Source: Treponema sp. (lineage in GTDB: Bacteria; Spirochaetota; Spirochaetia; Treponematales; Treponemataceae). From it: DNA of 58,450 nt. This document shows positions 35,116 to 43,460 of the stretch, in pieces. Each line of letters starts with the position of its first letter. The first letter of the stretch is position 1. A program made the position numbers and the translations under genes. The notes below the pieces were generated by a model that worked only from the letters and a program-made list of their open reading frames with translations, made no database searches and was not told the DNA's origin. The stretch covers positions 1 through 58,450 of the forward strand of contig JAFLSR010000012.1 of the NCBI GenBank assembly GCA_022510845.1. The letters are read 5' to 3'.

Positions 35116-35832
35116 CTATTGCATTTGCTTCAAAAGCGCAAGCAGAATCGCGCCGCTCAAATTCGCCGCAATATCTTCATTAAAACTATAGGTGGATTCC
35201 GCAGTATCATCCGCCATGTCGGAAAGCGTGCGCATTATGACAAACGGAACTTTATTGATGAAGCAGGCGTGCGCCACGGCAGCACCTTCCATTTCCACGC
35301 AAAGCGGAGCGCAATCTTTTTTGATTTGCTCCTTGCGATTTTTTTCTGCCACAAACTGGTCGCCCGAAGCGATTCGTCCAACCGCAAGTTTGTGCCCCGC
35401 GCTCTGTGGAACGAGCGGAAAAACGCGCTCGATTTTTTCTATCATATCCTTGTCGGCTGGAAAGTCCGAACATTCCATCTGCGGAATTTCCGTGGGCTTG
35501 TAGCCGAACGCCACAGCGTCCATGTCATGGTAGAGCGCGTCGCTCGAAAGCACCACGTCGAAAATGCCAAGCCCCGCGCCCACAGCCCCCGCGATTCCGG
35601 AATTTATTATGAAATCCGCGCCGAACTGCAAAATCATCCTTTGGGCGCAAAGCGCAGCGTTCACCTTGCCCACTCCGCTTTTTGCAAGAACGATTTCCAC
35701 ACCGCCGATTTTTCCTTCATGGTACACAGTTCCGCCCGCGTCCGTGTGCGAAACATTTCCGCCCTGCGAAAGCGCGTCCAAAATGAGCTTCACCTCGCAT
35801 TCCATCGCGCCGATGATTCCGAGCCTTTTCAT
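35116..35832 (-). CDS. mtnN: 5'-methylthioadenosine/S-adenosylhomocysteine nucleosidase
   Basis: A 238-residue enzyme that splits adenine from methylthioadenosine and S-adenosylhomocysteine, recycling by-products of methylation and polyamine synthesis. GIIGAMECEVKLILDAL starts the protein, with NSGIAGAVGAGLGIFDVVLS, MEGAAVAHACF (substrate-binding Met-Glu) and RTLSDMAD (catalytic Asp). It is coupled to the upstream glycosyltransferase gene by a 4-nt overlap. Confidence 0.95.
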   Translation of the reverse strand: MKRLGIIGAMECEVKLILDALSQGGNVSHTDAGGTVYHEGKIGGVEIVLAKSGVGKVNAALCAQRMILQFGADFIINSGIAGAVGAGLGIFDVVLSSDALYHDMDAVAFGYKPTEIPQMECSDFPADKDMIEKIERVFPLVPQSAGHKLAVGRIASGDQFVAEKNRKEQIKKDCAPLCVEMEGAAVAHACFINKVPFVIMRTLSDMADDTAESTYSFNEDIAANLSGAILLALLKQMQ

Positions 35833-37073
35833 TCTTCCACCTCCACGGCGTCCACAGTCTCCTGCAATTCCGCGTCCGAAATTTCGTTCGGATAGGCATC
35901 CAAAACCTTTTTATAGAAAGCCACAGTCCGCCTGCCGAACATTTCAAGCGAAAACATTTTTGAAATCTCAAGGCTCCTTTCTCCGAACGCCTTGCGCTGC
36001 CCCTCGTCGGACGCGAGTTCCAAAAGGTAGCCGTCCATTTCCTCGTCGCTGTTCGCGAAGTATCCGTTCTGTCCGTGAAAAACCGTATCGGAATAACTCG
36101 CATCGTAGCGGACGACAACAGGAAGCCCTGACATCAACGCCTCAAGCACAGTCATCGAATGCATTTCCGAAAGCGACGCGGTAACATACACATCGCCGAG
36201 TTGATAGAACGAATGAACATCGCGCCACGGAACGTAGCCTGTAAAAATAATCCTGTCCGAAAACCTTGCCGACTTTTTTTTCAAACCCTGCAACGCAAGG
36301 CCATCTCCCACGAACAAAATTTTTATGTGCTCGTTCTTTTGGATTACGCGCAAAAAAACGTCGAGCAATTCGTCCACGCGCTTTTCGTAGACAACCCGTC
36401 CCAAAAACAAAAACACAACGTCGTCTTTTTTGATTCCCAACTCTTCTCGCGCCGACTGAATTTTTTCTTTTGAAATCGCGTGCCGCAAAAAAATCTCGTC
36501 GTCAAGCGCGTTCGGAATCACGGCGGAAGGACTTTGCGGAAGCATAAAAGGCCGCTTGAAATATTCCTGCGCCTTCTTTGAAACTCCGATGAGCGCGTAA
36601 AAATCACGGTACATCCAGCGCACAATCCTGCGAATAATTTTGAGGGGAATCAGCCAGCCAAATCCAAACAGAAGATAATACTTGTAGAAATCTTCCCACA
36701 GAGTGTGCGTCGTGGCAATGGCAGGAATGCCGAGTTCCTTGCTTGCGAATTTCGCAGACTGCCCGATTGAAAATTCCGTGTGCGAATGAATGAGCTCCAC
36801 ATTGTGCTCTTTCAAAAAGGCAATCAGGCGTTTTTTGTCAACAATCGAAATGAACTGGTCGGGCACACCGCACATCGCGCTGGAAAACGACTTCATTCTC
36901 AAAATGTTCTGCTTGCCGGAAAATTTTTCTTCGATGTATTTGTCATGCGTGTCCGTCGTAACAATCACGACATTGTGTCCCATCGCTTCGAGAATTCTCT
37001 GCAACTGCAAGACCACGGTCACAATGCCGCTTTTTGTGGGGAGAAAAGAATCTGAGAACAGCGCGATATTCAT
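35829..37073 (-). CDS. GT4-family glycosyltransferase
   Basis: A 414-residue GT-B retaining glycosyltransferase. FSDSFLPTKSGIVTVVLQL is the acceptor-side glycine loop. HSHTEFSIGQ and THTLWEDFYKYYL resemble diacylglycerol glucosyltransferases, so a membrane glycolipid product is a reasonable guess. The nucleotide-sugar part carries VFLFLGRVVYEKRVDEL and SLSEMHSMTVLEALMSGLPVV, with the donor-binding E(x7)E pattern. ATG 37073 lies 8 nt after the -10 box with no ribosome-binding site, so the mRNA is probably leaderless. It heads an operon with mtnN, DUF1538, P-II and birA. Confidence 0.88.
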   Translation of the reverse strand: MNIALFSDSFLPTKSGIVTVVLQLQRILEAMGHNVVIVTTDTHDKYIEEKFSGKQNILRMKSFSSAMCGVPDQFISIVDKKRLIAFLKEHNVELIHSHTEFSIGQSAKFASKELGIPAIATTHTLWEDFYKYYLLFGFGWLIPLKIIRRIVRWMYRDFYALIGVSKKAQEYFKRPFMLPQSPSAVIPNALDDEIFLRHAISKEKIQSAREELGIKKDDVVFLFLGRVVYEKRVDELLDVFLRVIQKNEHIKILFVGDGLALQGLKKKSARFSDRIIFTGYVPWRDVHSFYQLGDVYVTASLSEMHSMTVLEALMSGLPVVVRYDASYSDTVFHGQNGYFANSDEEMDGYLLELASDEGQRKAFGERSLEISKMFSLEMFGRRTVAFYKKVLDAYPNEISDAELQETVDAVEVEE

Positions 37074-37081
37074 AAAACTGC

Positions 37082-37110
37082 ATTGTACCACAAAAAAACA
37101 GGTGTTGCAA
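37082..37110 (-). promoter_or_regulatory. promoter of the glycosyltransferase-mtnN operon, predicted leaderless
   Basis: On the minus strand TTGCAA (37105-37110), 17 nt, then TACAAT (37082-37087). Confidence 0.7.
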
Positions 37111-37166
37111 CAACTTTTTCCCGCATGAAAGGACGCAACTTTATTCTTGGGAAAAACACGCTTTCA

Positions 37167-37227
37167 GAAACTCGGTAAAATCCTAAAAAATTTTGTGCGC
37201 AGAAACTTCGCCCTGCTACCGAGTTTC
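37167..37227. repeat. 11-bp inverted repeat, 39 nt apart
   Basis: GAAACTCGGTA (37167-37177) faces TACCGAGTTTC (37217-37227). The arm TACCGAGTTT recurs at 57733-57742, tying it to the hairpin family described elsewhere. It lies between the divergent glycosyltransferase and relB genes. Confidence 0.6.
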
Positions 37228-37294
37228 AAAAACACTTGAGTTTTTGCCAAAATGATGCTATTCTATATACAAATACAGTCAAGGAGATATCAAA

Positions 37295-37567
37295 ATGGCT
37301 ACATTAAGCGTCAGACTCGACAACAAAACAAAGGAAGATTTCGCGAAGTTCTGCGCCACGGTGGGAATGTCCGAATCCACGCTGTTTTCGGTATTCGCAA
37401 AGACGGTTGTGCGCGAGCAAAAAATCCCTTTTGAAATCTCGGCGAAAAACGACGAGGAGGACGAGGGCTTCTACAGCGAGGCGAACCAGCGGTATTTGGA
37501 AAAAATGGTCGCGCTGGACAAGGAAGGCAAGCTAAAGTGGACCGAGCATGAACTAATAAAGGCATAA
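37295..37567 (+). CDS. RelB/DinJ-family antitoxin
   Basis: A 90-residue protein. LSVRLDNKTKEDFAKFCATVGMS is the ribbon-helix-helix DNA-binding part of RelB/DinJ antitoxins; the C-terminal half is the charged toxin-wrapping region (YLEKMVALDKEGKLKWTEHE). AAGGAGAT precedes the ATG. Such proteins neutralise an endoribonuclease toxin and repress their own promoter. The toxin gene that follows is truncated, so this antitoxin may be an orphan or still act as a repressor. Confidence 0.88.
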   Translation: MATLSVRLDNKTKEDFAKFCATVGMSESTLFSVFAKTVVREQKIPFEISAKNDEEDEGFYSEANQRYLEKMVALDKEGKLKWTEHELIKA

Positions 37568-37569
37568 CC

Positions 37570-37734
37570 ATGAAAAAAGTTTGGACAGACACAGGCTGGG
37601 ATGATTACCTCTACTGGCAGGCACAGGACAAAAAGACGCTGAAGAAAATAAACCGCCTGCTTTCCGACATCGAGCGCAATGGCAACGATGGACTCGGACA
37701 TCCAGAGCCGCTGAAAGGCAATCTCGCGACATAG
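37570..37734 (+). pseudogene. truncated Txe/YoeB-type toxin
   Basis: 54 residues, beginning KKVWTDTGWDDYLYWQAQDK and ending EPLKGNLAT. This matches the first two thirds of YoeB toxins (about 85 residues), which normally go on with the conserved WSRRI and HRLVY segments and a C-terminal RxHY. Those carry the catalytic Arg, His and Tyr, so the product should be inactive. The break lies just before a hairpin-rich intergenic element (37751-37782). It starts 2 nt after the antitoxin stop codon. Confidence 0.82.
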
Positions 37735-37750
37735 TGAAGCCGCACGAGCA

Positions 37751-37782
37751 AACAAAAACTCGTTAGCAAAACGAAGTTTTGC
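37751..37782. repeat. hairpin element after the broken toxin gene
   Basis: AACAAAAACTCGTTAGC leads into GCAAAAC-GAA-GTTTTGC (37766-37782). The leading motif AACAAAAACTCGTTA recurs at 57650-57664, also directly before a 7-3-7 hairpin of different sequence. Confidence 0.75.
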
Positions 37783-37891
37783 ATATAGAAGTGGCAGGCC
37801 GCAACGAAGTGCGGGCACATTGAAATTTCCTGCGGACTTGATTTTTATGAATGCTTTCCCCTCCCCAAAAAAAACTTCATCCACACCGCAC

Positions 37892-37920
37892 TTTACATTC
37901 CGTGATTTTTTTGGTATAAT
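37892..37920 (+). promoter_or_regulatory. promoter of the FlhG-like gene, predicted leaderless
   Basis: TTTACA (37892-37897), 17 nt, TATAAT (37915-37920), then 6 nt and the ATG. Confidence 0.8.
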
Positions 37921-37926
37921 GTCTAT

Positions 37927-39075
37927 ATGCAGATAATTCCCATCGCAAGCGGAAAGGGAGGGGTTGGAAAAAGCCTTCTTTCCGCGAATTTGGCTGTCGC
38001 GCTTTCTCAGGCAGGAAAAAAAGTCGTGCTCGCGGACTTGGATTTGGGCGCGTCGAACTTGCATCTTGTTTTGGGGCAGCCTTCTCCGAAAAACGGACTT
38101 GGCACTTGGCTTATGGGGAAAGGAGATTTTCATGACGCAATCGCCCCCACCGAATACGAGAACCTCAGTTTCATCGCGGGCGACAGCGAAATCCCAGGTC
38201 TTACCGCGCTCAAAGCGCCGCAGAGAACAAAGCTCATAAAGCATTTCAAGACCATCGAAGCCGACTACCTCATCATAGACCTGGGCGCGGGAACGCACCA
38301 GATAATCTTGGACTTGTTCCTGCTTTCGCCGCAGGGAATCGTCGTGAGTGCGCCCACCACCACCGCCATTTTGAACGGATATCTGTTTTTGAAGAACACG
38401 GTTTTCCGACTTTTGAATTCGAGTTTCAGGCCCGGTAGCGCGGCTGCAAAATGGTTCTCCTCCCTCAAAAAAGATTCGTCGCAACTGCAACAACTCTACA
38501 TTCCGAAGATGCTCGCGGAAATCGAACGAACCGACCCAAAGAGCGCGGCGGCGTTCGACAAGAACTTGCGGATTTTCCGACCGCGACTCGTGATGAATAT
38601 GCTGGAAGACCCAAAAGACGCGGACCGCGCGTTGCGCATCCGCCGCTCGTGCAAGGAATATCTGAACGTGGAAATCGAGCATCTCGGCGTGATGTACCGC
38701 GACTCCCTTGAGGACAAGGCTTTGGCTTCGCGGCTTCCAATCGTGGTCTACAAGCCGCAGAGCGTCCTTTCCCAGGCAATCTACCGCATCGCGGAAAAGG
38801 TTCTCGCAAGCGACACTTTGGAATTCGGCGGGGAATTCGAGCCTCCCGCGGACAGCGCGAACAGCTCTTTCGAAATAATGTCGGAGGAAGCGGCGGAAGA
38901 CTACGAGGCGAAGATGGCAGGCATCCAAGACCTGCTCGGAAGCGGCGCGCTTTCCACAGGCGAACTAATCGAAACGATAAGGACGCAGGCATACGAGTTG
39001 ACCCAGTTGAAAAAAGAAAACATTCTTCTAAAATCGAAACTCGTGAAAGCGGCGGAAATGGGTTTCAAAGTTTGA
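37927..39075 (+). CDS. FlhG/MinD-like P-loop ATPase
   Basis: A 382-residue cytosolic ATPase of the ParA/MinD superfamily. The deviant Walker A SGKGGVGKSLLSANLA sits at the start (residues 9-24), with VLADLDLGASNLHL and DYLIIDLGAGTHQ following. Such proteins place flagella or divide the cell or chromosome; FlhG is the usual guess in flagellated bacteria with this length. Residues 300-382 add an acidic helical tail (FEIMSEEAAEDYEAKM, then QLKKENILLKSKLVKAA) not found in MinD. There is no ribosome-binding site and the transcript should begin at the ATG. Confidence 0.8.
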   Translation: MQIIPIASGKGGVGKSLLSANLAVALSQAGKKVVLADLDLGASNLHLVLGQPSPKNGLGTWLMGKGDFHDAIAPTEYENLSFIAGDSEIPGLTALKAPQRTKLIKHFKTIEADYLIIDLGAGTHQIILDLFLLSPQGIVVSAPTTTAILNGYLFLKNTVFRLLNSSFRPGSAAAKWFSSLKKDSSQLQQLYIPKMLAEIERTDPKSAAAFDKNLRIFRPRLVMNMLEDPKDADRALRIRRSCKEYLNVEIEHLGVMYRDSLEDKALASRLPIVVYKPQSVLSQAIYRIAEKVLASDTLEFGGEFEPPADSANSSFEIMSEEAAEDYEAKMAGIQDLLGSGALSTGELIETIRTQAYELTQLKKENILLKSKLVKAAEMGFKV

Positions 39076-39185
39076 GCATAAGTCGAAAACCGCGCTAAAA
39101 ACGCGCGGCAATTTCAACTTCGAATTTTTAATCGCGAGATTTGACGCACTCTGTGGACTTGCGCAAAAAAACTCGCCTATACACT

Positions 39186-39213
39186 GTCATTTCTCACTTC
39201 GTTGCGAAATGAC
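39186..39213. other. hairpin upstream of lgt
   Basis: GTCATTTC and GAAATGAC enclose 12 nt, 20 nt before lgt. It may end transcription of the FlhG-like gene or lie in the lgt leader. Confidence 0.4.
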
Positions 39214-39233
39214 CCTTCTAAAGGAATGACGCG

Positions 39234-40220
39234 ATGAATTTGCTTTACATAAACTATCCTTCTTGGATTAAGCCTGAAATTTTTCCGGGCGTTCCATTTT
39301 TGGGCATCCTGCGATGGTACGGGCTGATGTACGTCTTCGCGTTCGGCACAGCGTATTACGTGCTCAAAAAGATTTTCAACGAAGGCGCGCTTGACTCCAA
39401 TTCCGCCGAACAAAAAACCACAGAAGACGATTTGGCGAATTTCATCATCACCGGAATAATCTTTCTTTTGATTGGCGCGCGGATTTTTTCTACGCTCGTC
39501 TACGACACTTCCGGAAAATACCTCAAAATGCCTCAACTGATTTTTTGGCCGTTCGACGAAAGCGGGCACTTTACAGGCTTGGCAGGGATGTCCTACCACG
39601 GCGGCGTGATTGGCGGCGCACTCGGAATGCTTGTTTGGTGCAAGACCCACAAGCGTCCATTCCTCAAATGGGCGGACGCGATGTGCACGGCGATTCCGCT
39701 GGGCTACACTTTCGGAAGGCTCGGCAATTTTTTGAACGGCGAACTTTACGGCCGCATCACGAAAATGCCGTGGGGAATGATTTTTCCTTACGCCGAAAAA
39801 TTCTCCGCGTCGCTTGGATGGGTGAAAAATTTCGCGGAAGAAATCGGAATGCAAATCCCGGAGGCGGGGCTTGTGAACCTGCCTCGCCACCCAAGCCAGA
39901 TTTACGAGGCGTTCTTTGAAGGAATCGTGCTCTTTTTGATTTTGTGGGCGGTGCGCAAAAAAAGTCCTTTCAGCGGATTTTCGTCCGCGCTCTACCTTGC
40001 AGGTTACGGCACATTCAGGTTTTTTCTCGAATATTTTCGAATGCCGGACGCAGACCTCGGATTTCGGATTGTGCACGACAAGGCGGCTTCGATTTCGCAA
40101 AACACTTCGCTTTTGAACATTTCTACAGGGCAAGTGCTGTGCCTCATAATGATTGCGGCAGGCGTGCTGTACGGCGCGGGCGCGTGGATTTGGGGCAAGA
40201 AAAAAGGCGAAGGCCGCTGA
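39234..40220 (+). CDS. lgt: prolipoprotein diacylglyceryl transferase
   Basis: A 328-residue inner-membrane enzyme that moves diacylglycerol to the lipobox cysteine of prolipoproteins. The Lgt signature GRLGNFLNGELYGR is near residue 163, and GMSYHGGVIGGALG near residue 118 holds the catalytic His. About seven membrane segments are visible. An unusual hydrophilic insertion (about residues 50-70, SAEQKTTEDDLANF) lies after helix one. AAAGGA precedes the ATG. The gene is followed by a 22-nt repeat array. Lipoproteins are central to spirochaete surfaces. Confidence 0.95.
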   Translation: MNLLYINYPSWIKPEIFPGVPFLGILRWYGLMYVFAFGTAYYVLKKIFNEGALDSNSAEQKTTEDDLANFIITGIIFLLIGARIFSTLVYDTSGKYLKMPQLIFWPFDESGHFTGLAGMSYHGGVIGGALGMLVWCKTHKRPFLKWADAMCTAIPLGYTFGRLGNFLNGELYGRITKMPWGMIFPYAEKFSASLGWVKNFAEEIGMQIPEAGLVNLPRHPSQIYEAFFEGIVLFLILWAVRKKSPFSGFSSALYLAGYGTFRFFLEYFRMPDADLGFRIVHDKAASISQNTSLLNISTGQVLCLIMIAAGVLYGAGAWIWGKKKGEGR

Positions 40221-40274
40221 ACAAAATCGCGCTTGCGTTCGGAAGCGAAAATTTTTGTTCCCCATCCGACGACA

Positions 40275-40406
40275 ATCTATTTGATAAACGCAGCGAATCT
40301 ATCGAATAGATTCACCCCATCTATTCGATAAATGCACCGCATCTATTCGATAGATTCACCTCATCTATTCGATAAATCCATCCATTCTACATAGTAGATT
40401 CCGCAA
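40275..40406. repeat. six 22-nt tandem repeats, each a short palindrome
   Basis: Units start at 40275, 40297, 40319, 40341, 40363 and 40385, exactly 22 nt apart. Each centres on ATCTAT-TCG-ATAGAT or a variant (6-3-6 hairpin). They fill the gap between convergent lgt and gap. The rest of this roughly 390-nt gap holds AT-rich sequence and the two gap terminator hairpins. Confidence 0.85.
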
Positions 40407-40522
40407 AATACCGTGCGTCCAAAAGAATCTGCCACTCACAAGGAAAAAACAGCAAAAAAATCGCAGTGAATAAGCAAGCGAAAAGCAGCAGTCGATAACA
40501 AGTTTTCGCAGAAAACTTGAAA

Positions 40523-40557
40523 TTTAAATTTCCACACAAATAGTGTGGAAATTTAAA
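40523..40557. other. 15-bp perfect hairpin before the gap terminator
   Basis: TTTAAATTTCCACAC and GTGTGGAAATTTAAA enclose AAATA. It stands directly next to the terminator hairpin at 40560 and may act with it or protect the lgt mRNA end. Confidence 0.7.
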
Positions 40558-40559
40558 AA

Positions 40560-40592
40560 GCCCTCTTCGGGAACAAAGTTTCCGAAGAGGGC
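40560..40592 (-). terminator. terminator of gap
   Basis: A 15-bp stem (GCCCTCTTCGGGAAC with GTTTCCGAAGAGGGC, loop AAA) followed by five Ts on the minus strand. Confidence 0.85.
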
Positions 40593-40613
40593 GCGTTTTT
40601 ATGGTTCAATATC

Positions 40614-41654
40614 CTATTTCAATTCGCTGAAATATTTGATTGTGCGAACCATCTGCGAAGTGTAGCTGTTCTCGTTGTCGTACCAAGAAACCACCTGCAC
40701 CTGGAATGTGTCGTCGTCAATCTTGGAAACCATCGTCTGCGTGGCATCGAAAAGCGAGCCGAACTTCATTCCGATTACGTCAGAAGAAACAATCTCATCT
40801 TCGTTGTAGCCGAATGATTCCGTAGCGGCAGCCTTCATCGCGGCGTTGATTCCGTCCTTGGTGATGTCCTTGCCCTTCACAACGGCGGTAAGGATTGTCG
40901 TAGAACCTGTCGGAACAGGAACGCGCTGCGCGGCGCCGATGAGTTTTCCGTTCAATTCAGGAATTACAAGACCAATCGCCTTTGCCGCTCCAGTTGAGTT
41001 CGGAACGATGTTCGCAGCACCTGCGCGAGCGCGGCGGAGGTCGCCTTTTCGCTGCGGGCCGTCAAGAATCATCTGGTCGCCAGTGTATGCGTGGATTGTA
41101 GCCATGATTCCGCTCTGGATTGTCGCGTAGTCATTGAGAGCCTTAGCCATCGGCGCAAGGCAGTTCGTCGTACAAGACGCGGCAGAAATAACAGTGTCAG
41201 ACGGCTTCAAAGTCTTGTGGTTTACGTTGTAGACAATGGTCGGAAGGTCGTTGCCAGCCGGAGCCGAGATGACAACCTTGCGCGCGCCGGCGTTGATGTG
41301 CGCCTGGCTCTTTTCTTTTGAAGTGTAGAATCCCGTGCACTCAAGAACTACATCGACGTTCAGTTCTTTCCATGGGCAAGAAGCCGCGTCTTTTTCCGCA
41401 TAAATCTTGAGCGTCTTTCCGTCAACAGTAATCGTGCCGGCATCATCGTCAGAAGTCACGACATGCTTTCCCTCGCCGATTTTTCCAGCATATCCACCCT
41501 GCGCAGTGTCATACTTGAGAAGGTGAGCGAGCATAGAAGGCTTCGTCAAGTCGTTGATGGCGACCACTTCATAACCTTCAGCGTCGAACATCTGGCGGAA
41601 CGCCAAACGACCGATGCGTCCAAATCCGTTGATAGCAACTCTTACATTAGCCAT
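40614..41654 (-). CDS. gap: glyceraldehyde-3-phosphate dehydrogenase
   Basis: A 346-residue glycolytic enzyme that oxidises glyceraldehyde 3-phosphate with NAD and phosphate. [15 protein letters not shown] is the NAD-binding start, [17 protein letters not shown] holds the catalytic Cys near residue 165, and the C-terminal [15 protein letters not shown] is typical of type I enzymes. AGGAG precedes the ATG, and a good promoter and strong terminator frame it as a single, highly expressed gene. Confidence 0.98.
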   Translation of the reverse strand: MANVRVAINGFGRIGRLAFRQMFDAEGYEVVAINDLTKPSMLAHLLKYDTAQGGYAGKIGEGKHVVTSDDDAGTITVDGKTLKIYAEKDAASCPWKELNVDVVLECTGFYTSKEKSQAHINAGARKVVISAPAGNDLPTIVYNVNHKTLKPSDTVISAASCTTNCLAPMAKALNDYATIQSGIMATIHAYTGDQMILDGPQRKGDLRRARAGAANIVPNSTGAAKAIGLVIPELNGKLIGAAQRVPVPTGSTTILTAVVKGKDITKDGINAAMKAAATESFGYNEDEIVSSDVIGMKFGSLFDATQTMVSKIDDDTFQVQVVSWYDNENSYTSQMVRTIKYFSELK

Positions 41655-41686
41655 TTTTCAGTCTCCTAAAAAAATTTATGAAAAGA

Positions 41687-41714
41687 TTATACCACGATTG
41701 CAAAAAAAACACAA
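41687..41714 (-). promoter_or_regulatory. promoter of gap
   Basis: On the minus strand TTGTGT (41709-41714), 16 nt, then TATAAT (41687-41692). Confidence 0.7.
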
Positions 41715-41765
41715 GTAGGAATTTGAAAAAAAGAAATTTAAAGAAAAGAAAACTCGACACCGCAT

Positions 41766-41796
41766 AAAACCACAGTCATCAAAAAACTGCGGTTTT
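41766..41796 (-). terminator. terminator of tRNA-Glu(TTC)
   Basis: AAAACC.CAGT pairs with ACTG.GGTTTT (one mismatch), just downstream of the tRNA on the minus strand. Confidence 0.6.
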
Positions 41797-41811
41797 CGCT
41801 TCGAACAGTAG

Positions 41812-41883
41812 CATCTCCTAGCGGAATTGAACCGCTGTTGTCGGGATGAAAACCCGATGTCCTAACCACTAGACGAAGGAGAC
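41812..41883 (-). tRNA. tRNA-Glu(TTC)
   Basis: On the minus strand: acceptor GTCTCCT with AGGAGAT, anticodon stem TCGGG/CCCGA with loop TTTTCAT (anticodon TTC), T-arm AGCGGTTCAATTCCGCT. CCA is not encoded. Together with 31360 both glutamate anticodons are present. Confidence 0.93.
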
Positions 41884-41896
41884 AAACAGTATGAAG

Positions 41897-41925
41897 ATAA
41901 TATCAAAAATAAAAAATCTTGTCAA
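41897..41925 (-). promoter_or_regulatory. promoter of tRNA-Glu(TTC)
   Basis: On the minus strand TTGACA (41920-41925), 17 nt, TATTAT (41897-41902), 13 nt before the tRNA. The rest of 41926-42096 shows nothing I can name. Confidence 0.8.
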
Positions 41926-42096
41926 GCGTTTAACGAAAAAAAACACAAAGACTTTTTTTGGAGCCACTTACGGAAACTTATATTTATACTCGCAGTTTAG
42001 CACCGCGAAACTTGGTGGCACTTATATCGAGGCTTGTTCGGAAGAAAAGGCCTTCGTTCCACACCGAAAATCTCGAATCCGCATCCCCGCAAAAAA

Positions 42097-43380
42097 CTAC
42101 ATTATGTCGAATTCTTTCATCAGCCTTTTGCGAAGCGCCTTGCATTCCTGCGTCGCAAGACCAAGACGTTCGGCGGTGTCCAAATCTTCGAGCGAATTCT
42201 GGAATTCGCCCAAATTATATCGCGCGACGGCGCGGCGAAAATATGCGTGCGACTGGAAAGTGTTGATTTCGAGCGACCTTGAAAAGCATTCCACCGCCTT
42301 TTCGTTTTCGCCCAAGACGCTTTGGACGATGCCCATATAATAGAACGAACGGAATGCGTCCTTTCCGAGCGAAGCCGACTTTTCGAAATCAGAAAGCGCG
42401 TCGCGATATTTGTTCTGCGCGAAAAAAGCCATTCCGCGATGCTTCAAAATCACCGAAAGCACCACGTCATCGAGTTTTGTGTTGGAAGAAATTATGCGCG
42501 AATAAATGTCCACCGCCAAATCCAACTGCCCCGAATTGTGCGCATGGAGCGCGTGCAAAATCATATCGTCAATCGTGCCGTGAACATAAGGCGAAGGTCG
42601 CCCTATTTCGTCCTTCAAGAAATCGCGCTTTTCGGAATTTGAATCCGTTACAAGAGCGTTTTCTTCGTCCGTCAAAACGTCAGCCTGATTGTAGAACGAA
42701 GTGCGCCGCTGGTCCTTTTGGCGTTGGAAATTCTTTTGGTAGTCGCGGATTTCCTGGAAAATCGTGTCCGCCAAAGAAAGCGAAGCGTTCACGCAGGCTA
42801 GTTTTCTGCGCAGCGGCGCGTCAAACGGCGTGAACTCGCTCTTGTAAATCAGTTCGTGCTCCACTTCCGCCCAAGCGTCCTGCAAAATCGTGCGGATTTG
42901 GATTTCGCAGCACAAGCCTTCGGGGAGCGGATGCTGGCGAACAAATTCATCATCGAGCATGGAAAGGTCAAGGCATTCTTTGGGAAGTTCAATCAAAACG
43001 TGCACGGACTCGTAGCCGAATTCGCGGAAACTCTGTTCCGCCCCTTTGTGCTCGATTTCGCGCACCGTGTATTTTTCGGAAATCTGCCGCTCCACTTCGG
43101 CGATGTTGTCCAAAAAAAGGCAGATTACGCGGATTCCAATCATATCCGTGAGCAGGACCAATTTTTGCGTGTGATAGATTTCCGCCGAACGCTGCCGCTT
43201 GACTTTTTCGTGATAACTTTTGAATGATTTTATTCGCGACTTCAAGAGCGGGCGCGGATTCAACTCAATGTCGCTGAGCAACGAGTTTTGGATGTTGTTC
43301 AAGATGCAAGAAAAAATCGGATAGTACGAATTGTAAAGGTTTTCAATGTCAGCCTTGCTTGGCAAATCCGCGTTAGACAC
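42097..43380 (-). CDS. RelA/SpoT-type synthetase fused to TPR repeats
   Basis: A 427-residue cytosolic protein. Residues 20-215 are a (p)ppGpp synthetase domain: RIKSFKSYHEKVKR, LTDMIGIRVICLF, FGYESVHVLIEL and CEIQIRTILQDAWAEVEHELIYK. There is no HD hydrolase domain and no TGS or ACT domain, so it is a small alarmone synthetase type. Residues 275-420 carry three to four TPR-like helix pairs (LAVDIYSRIISSN, KYRDALSDFEKSASLG, KAVECFSRSLEIN, EFQNSLEDLDTAERLG), probably for protein binding. Product and regulation are inferred; the matching hydrolase may be the HD protein at 9112. Confidence 0.85.
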   Translation of the reverse strand: MSNADLPSKADIENLYNSYYPIFSCILNNIQNSLLSDIELNPRPLLKSRIKSFKSYHEKVKRQRSAEIYHTQKLVLLTDMIGIRVICLFLDNIAEVERQISEKYTVREIEHKGAEQSFREFGYESVHVLIELPKECLDLSMLDDEFVRQHPLPEGLCCEIQIRTILQDAWAEVEHELIYKSEFTPFDAPLRRKLACVNASLSLADTIFQEIRDYQKNFQRQKDQRRTSFYNQADVLTDEENALVTDSNSEKRDFLKDEIGRPSPYVHGTIDDMILHALHAHNSGQLDLAVDIYSRIISSNTKLDDVVLSVILKHRGMAFFAQNKYRDALSDFEKSASLGKDAFRSFYYMGIVQSVLGENEKAVECFSRSLEINTFQSHAYFRRAVARYNLGEFQNSLEDLDTAERLGLATQECKALRKRLMKEFDIM

Positions 43381-43403
43381 ATGCGCTCCAATTTAAAAAG
43401 TAT

Positions 43404-43436
43404 AAAAAAAAGGCACTTAAAAAAGTGCCTTTTTTG
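43404..43436 (-). terminator. terminator of flaA
   Basis: AAGGCACTT and AAGTGCCTT with A- and T-runs on both sides. It ends flaA on the minus strand, just before the RelA-type gene starts. Confidence 0.85.
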
Positions 43437-43460
43437 TTTTAGACAAGTTTGCGAAACAAA

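Noticed and set aside
37471..38928. A 485-residue open frame on the minus strand
   Set aside because: It is antisense to the FlhG-like ATPase, whose P-loop, promoter and start are clear; the antisense frame has no family likeness and is Arg/Phe-rich as expected for a shadow.
39177..40265. A 362-residue open frame on the minus strand
   Set aside because: It lies antisense to lgt, which has its signature motif and ribosome-binding site.
40275..40406. CRISPR array
   Set aside because: The units abut one another with no unique spacers, the unit is only 22 nt and no cas genes are present. The same holds for the 23-nt and 42-nt arrays.
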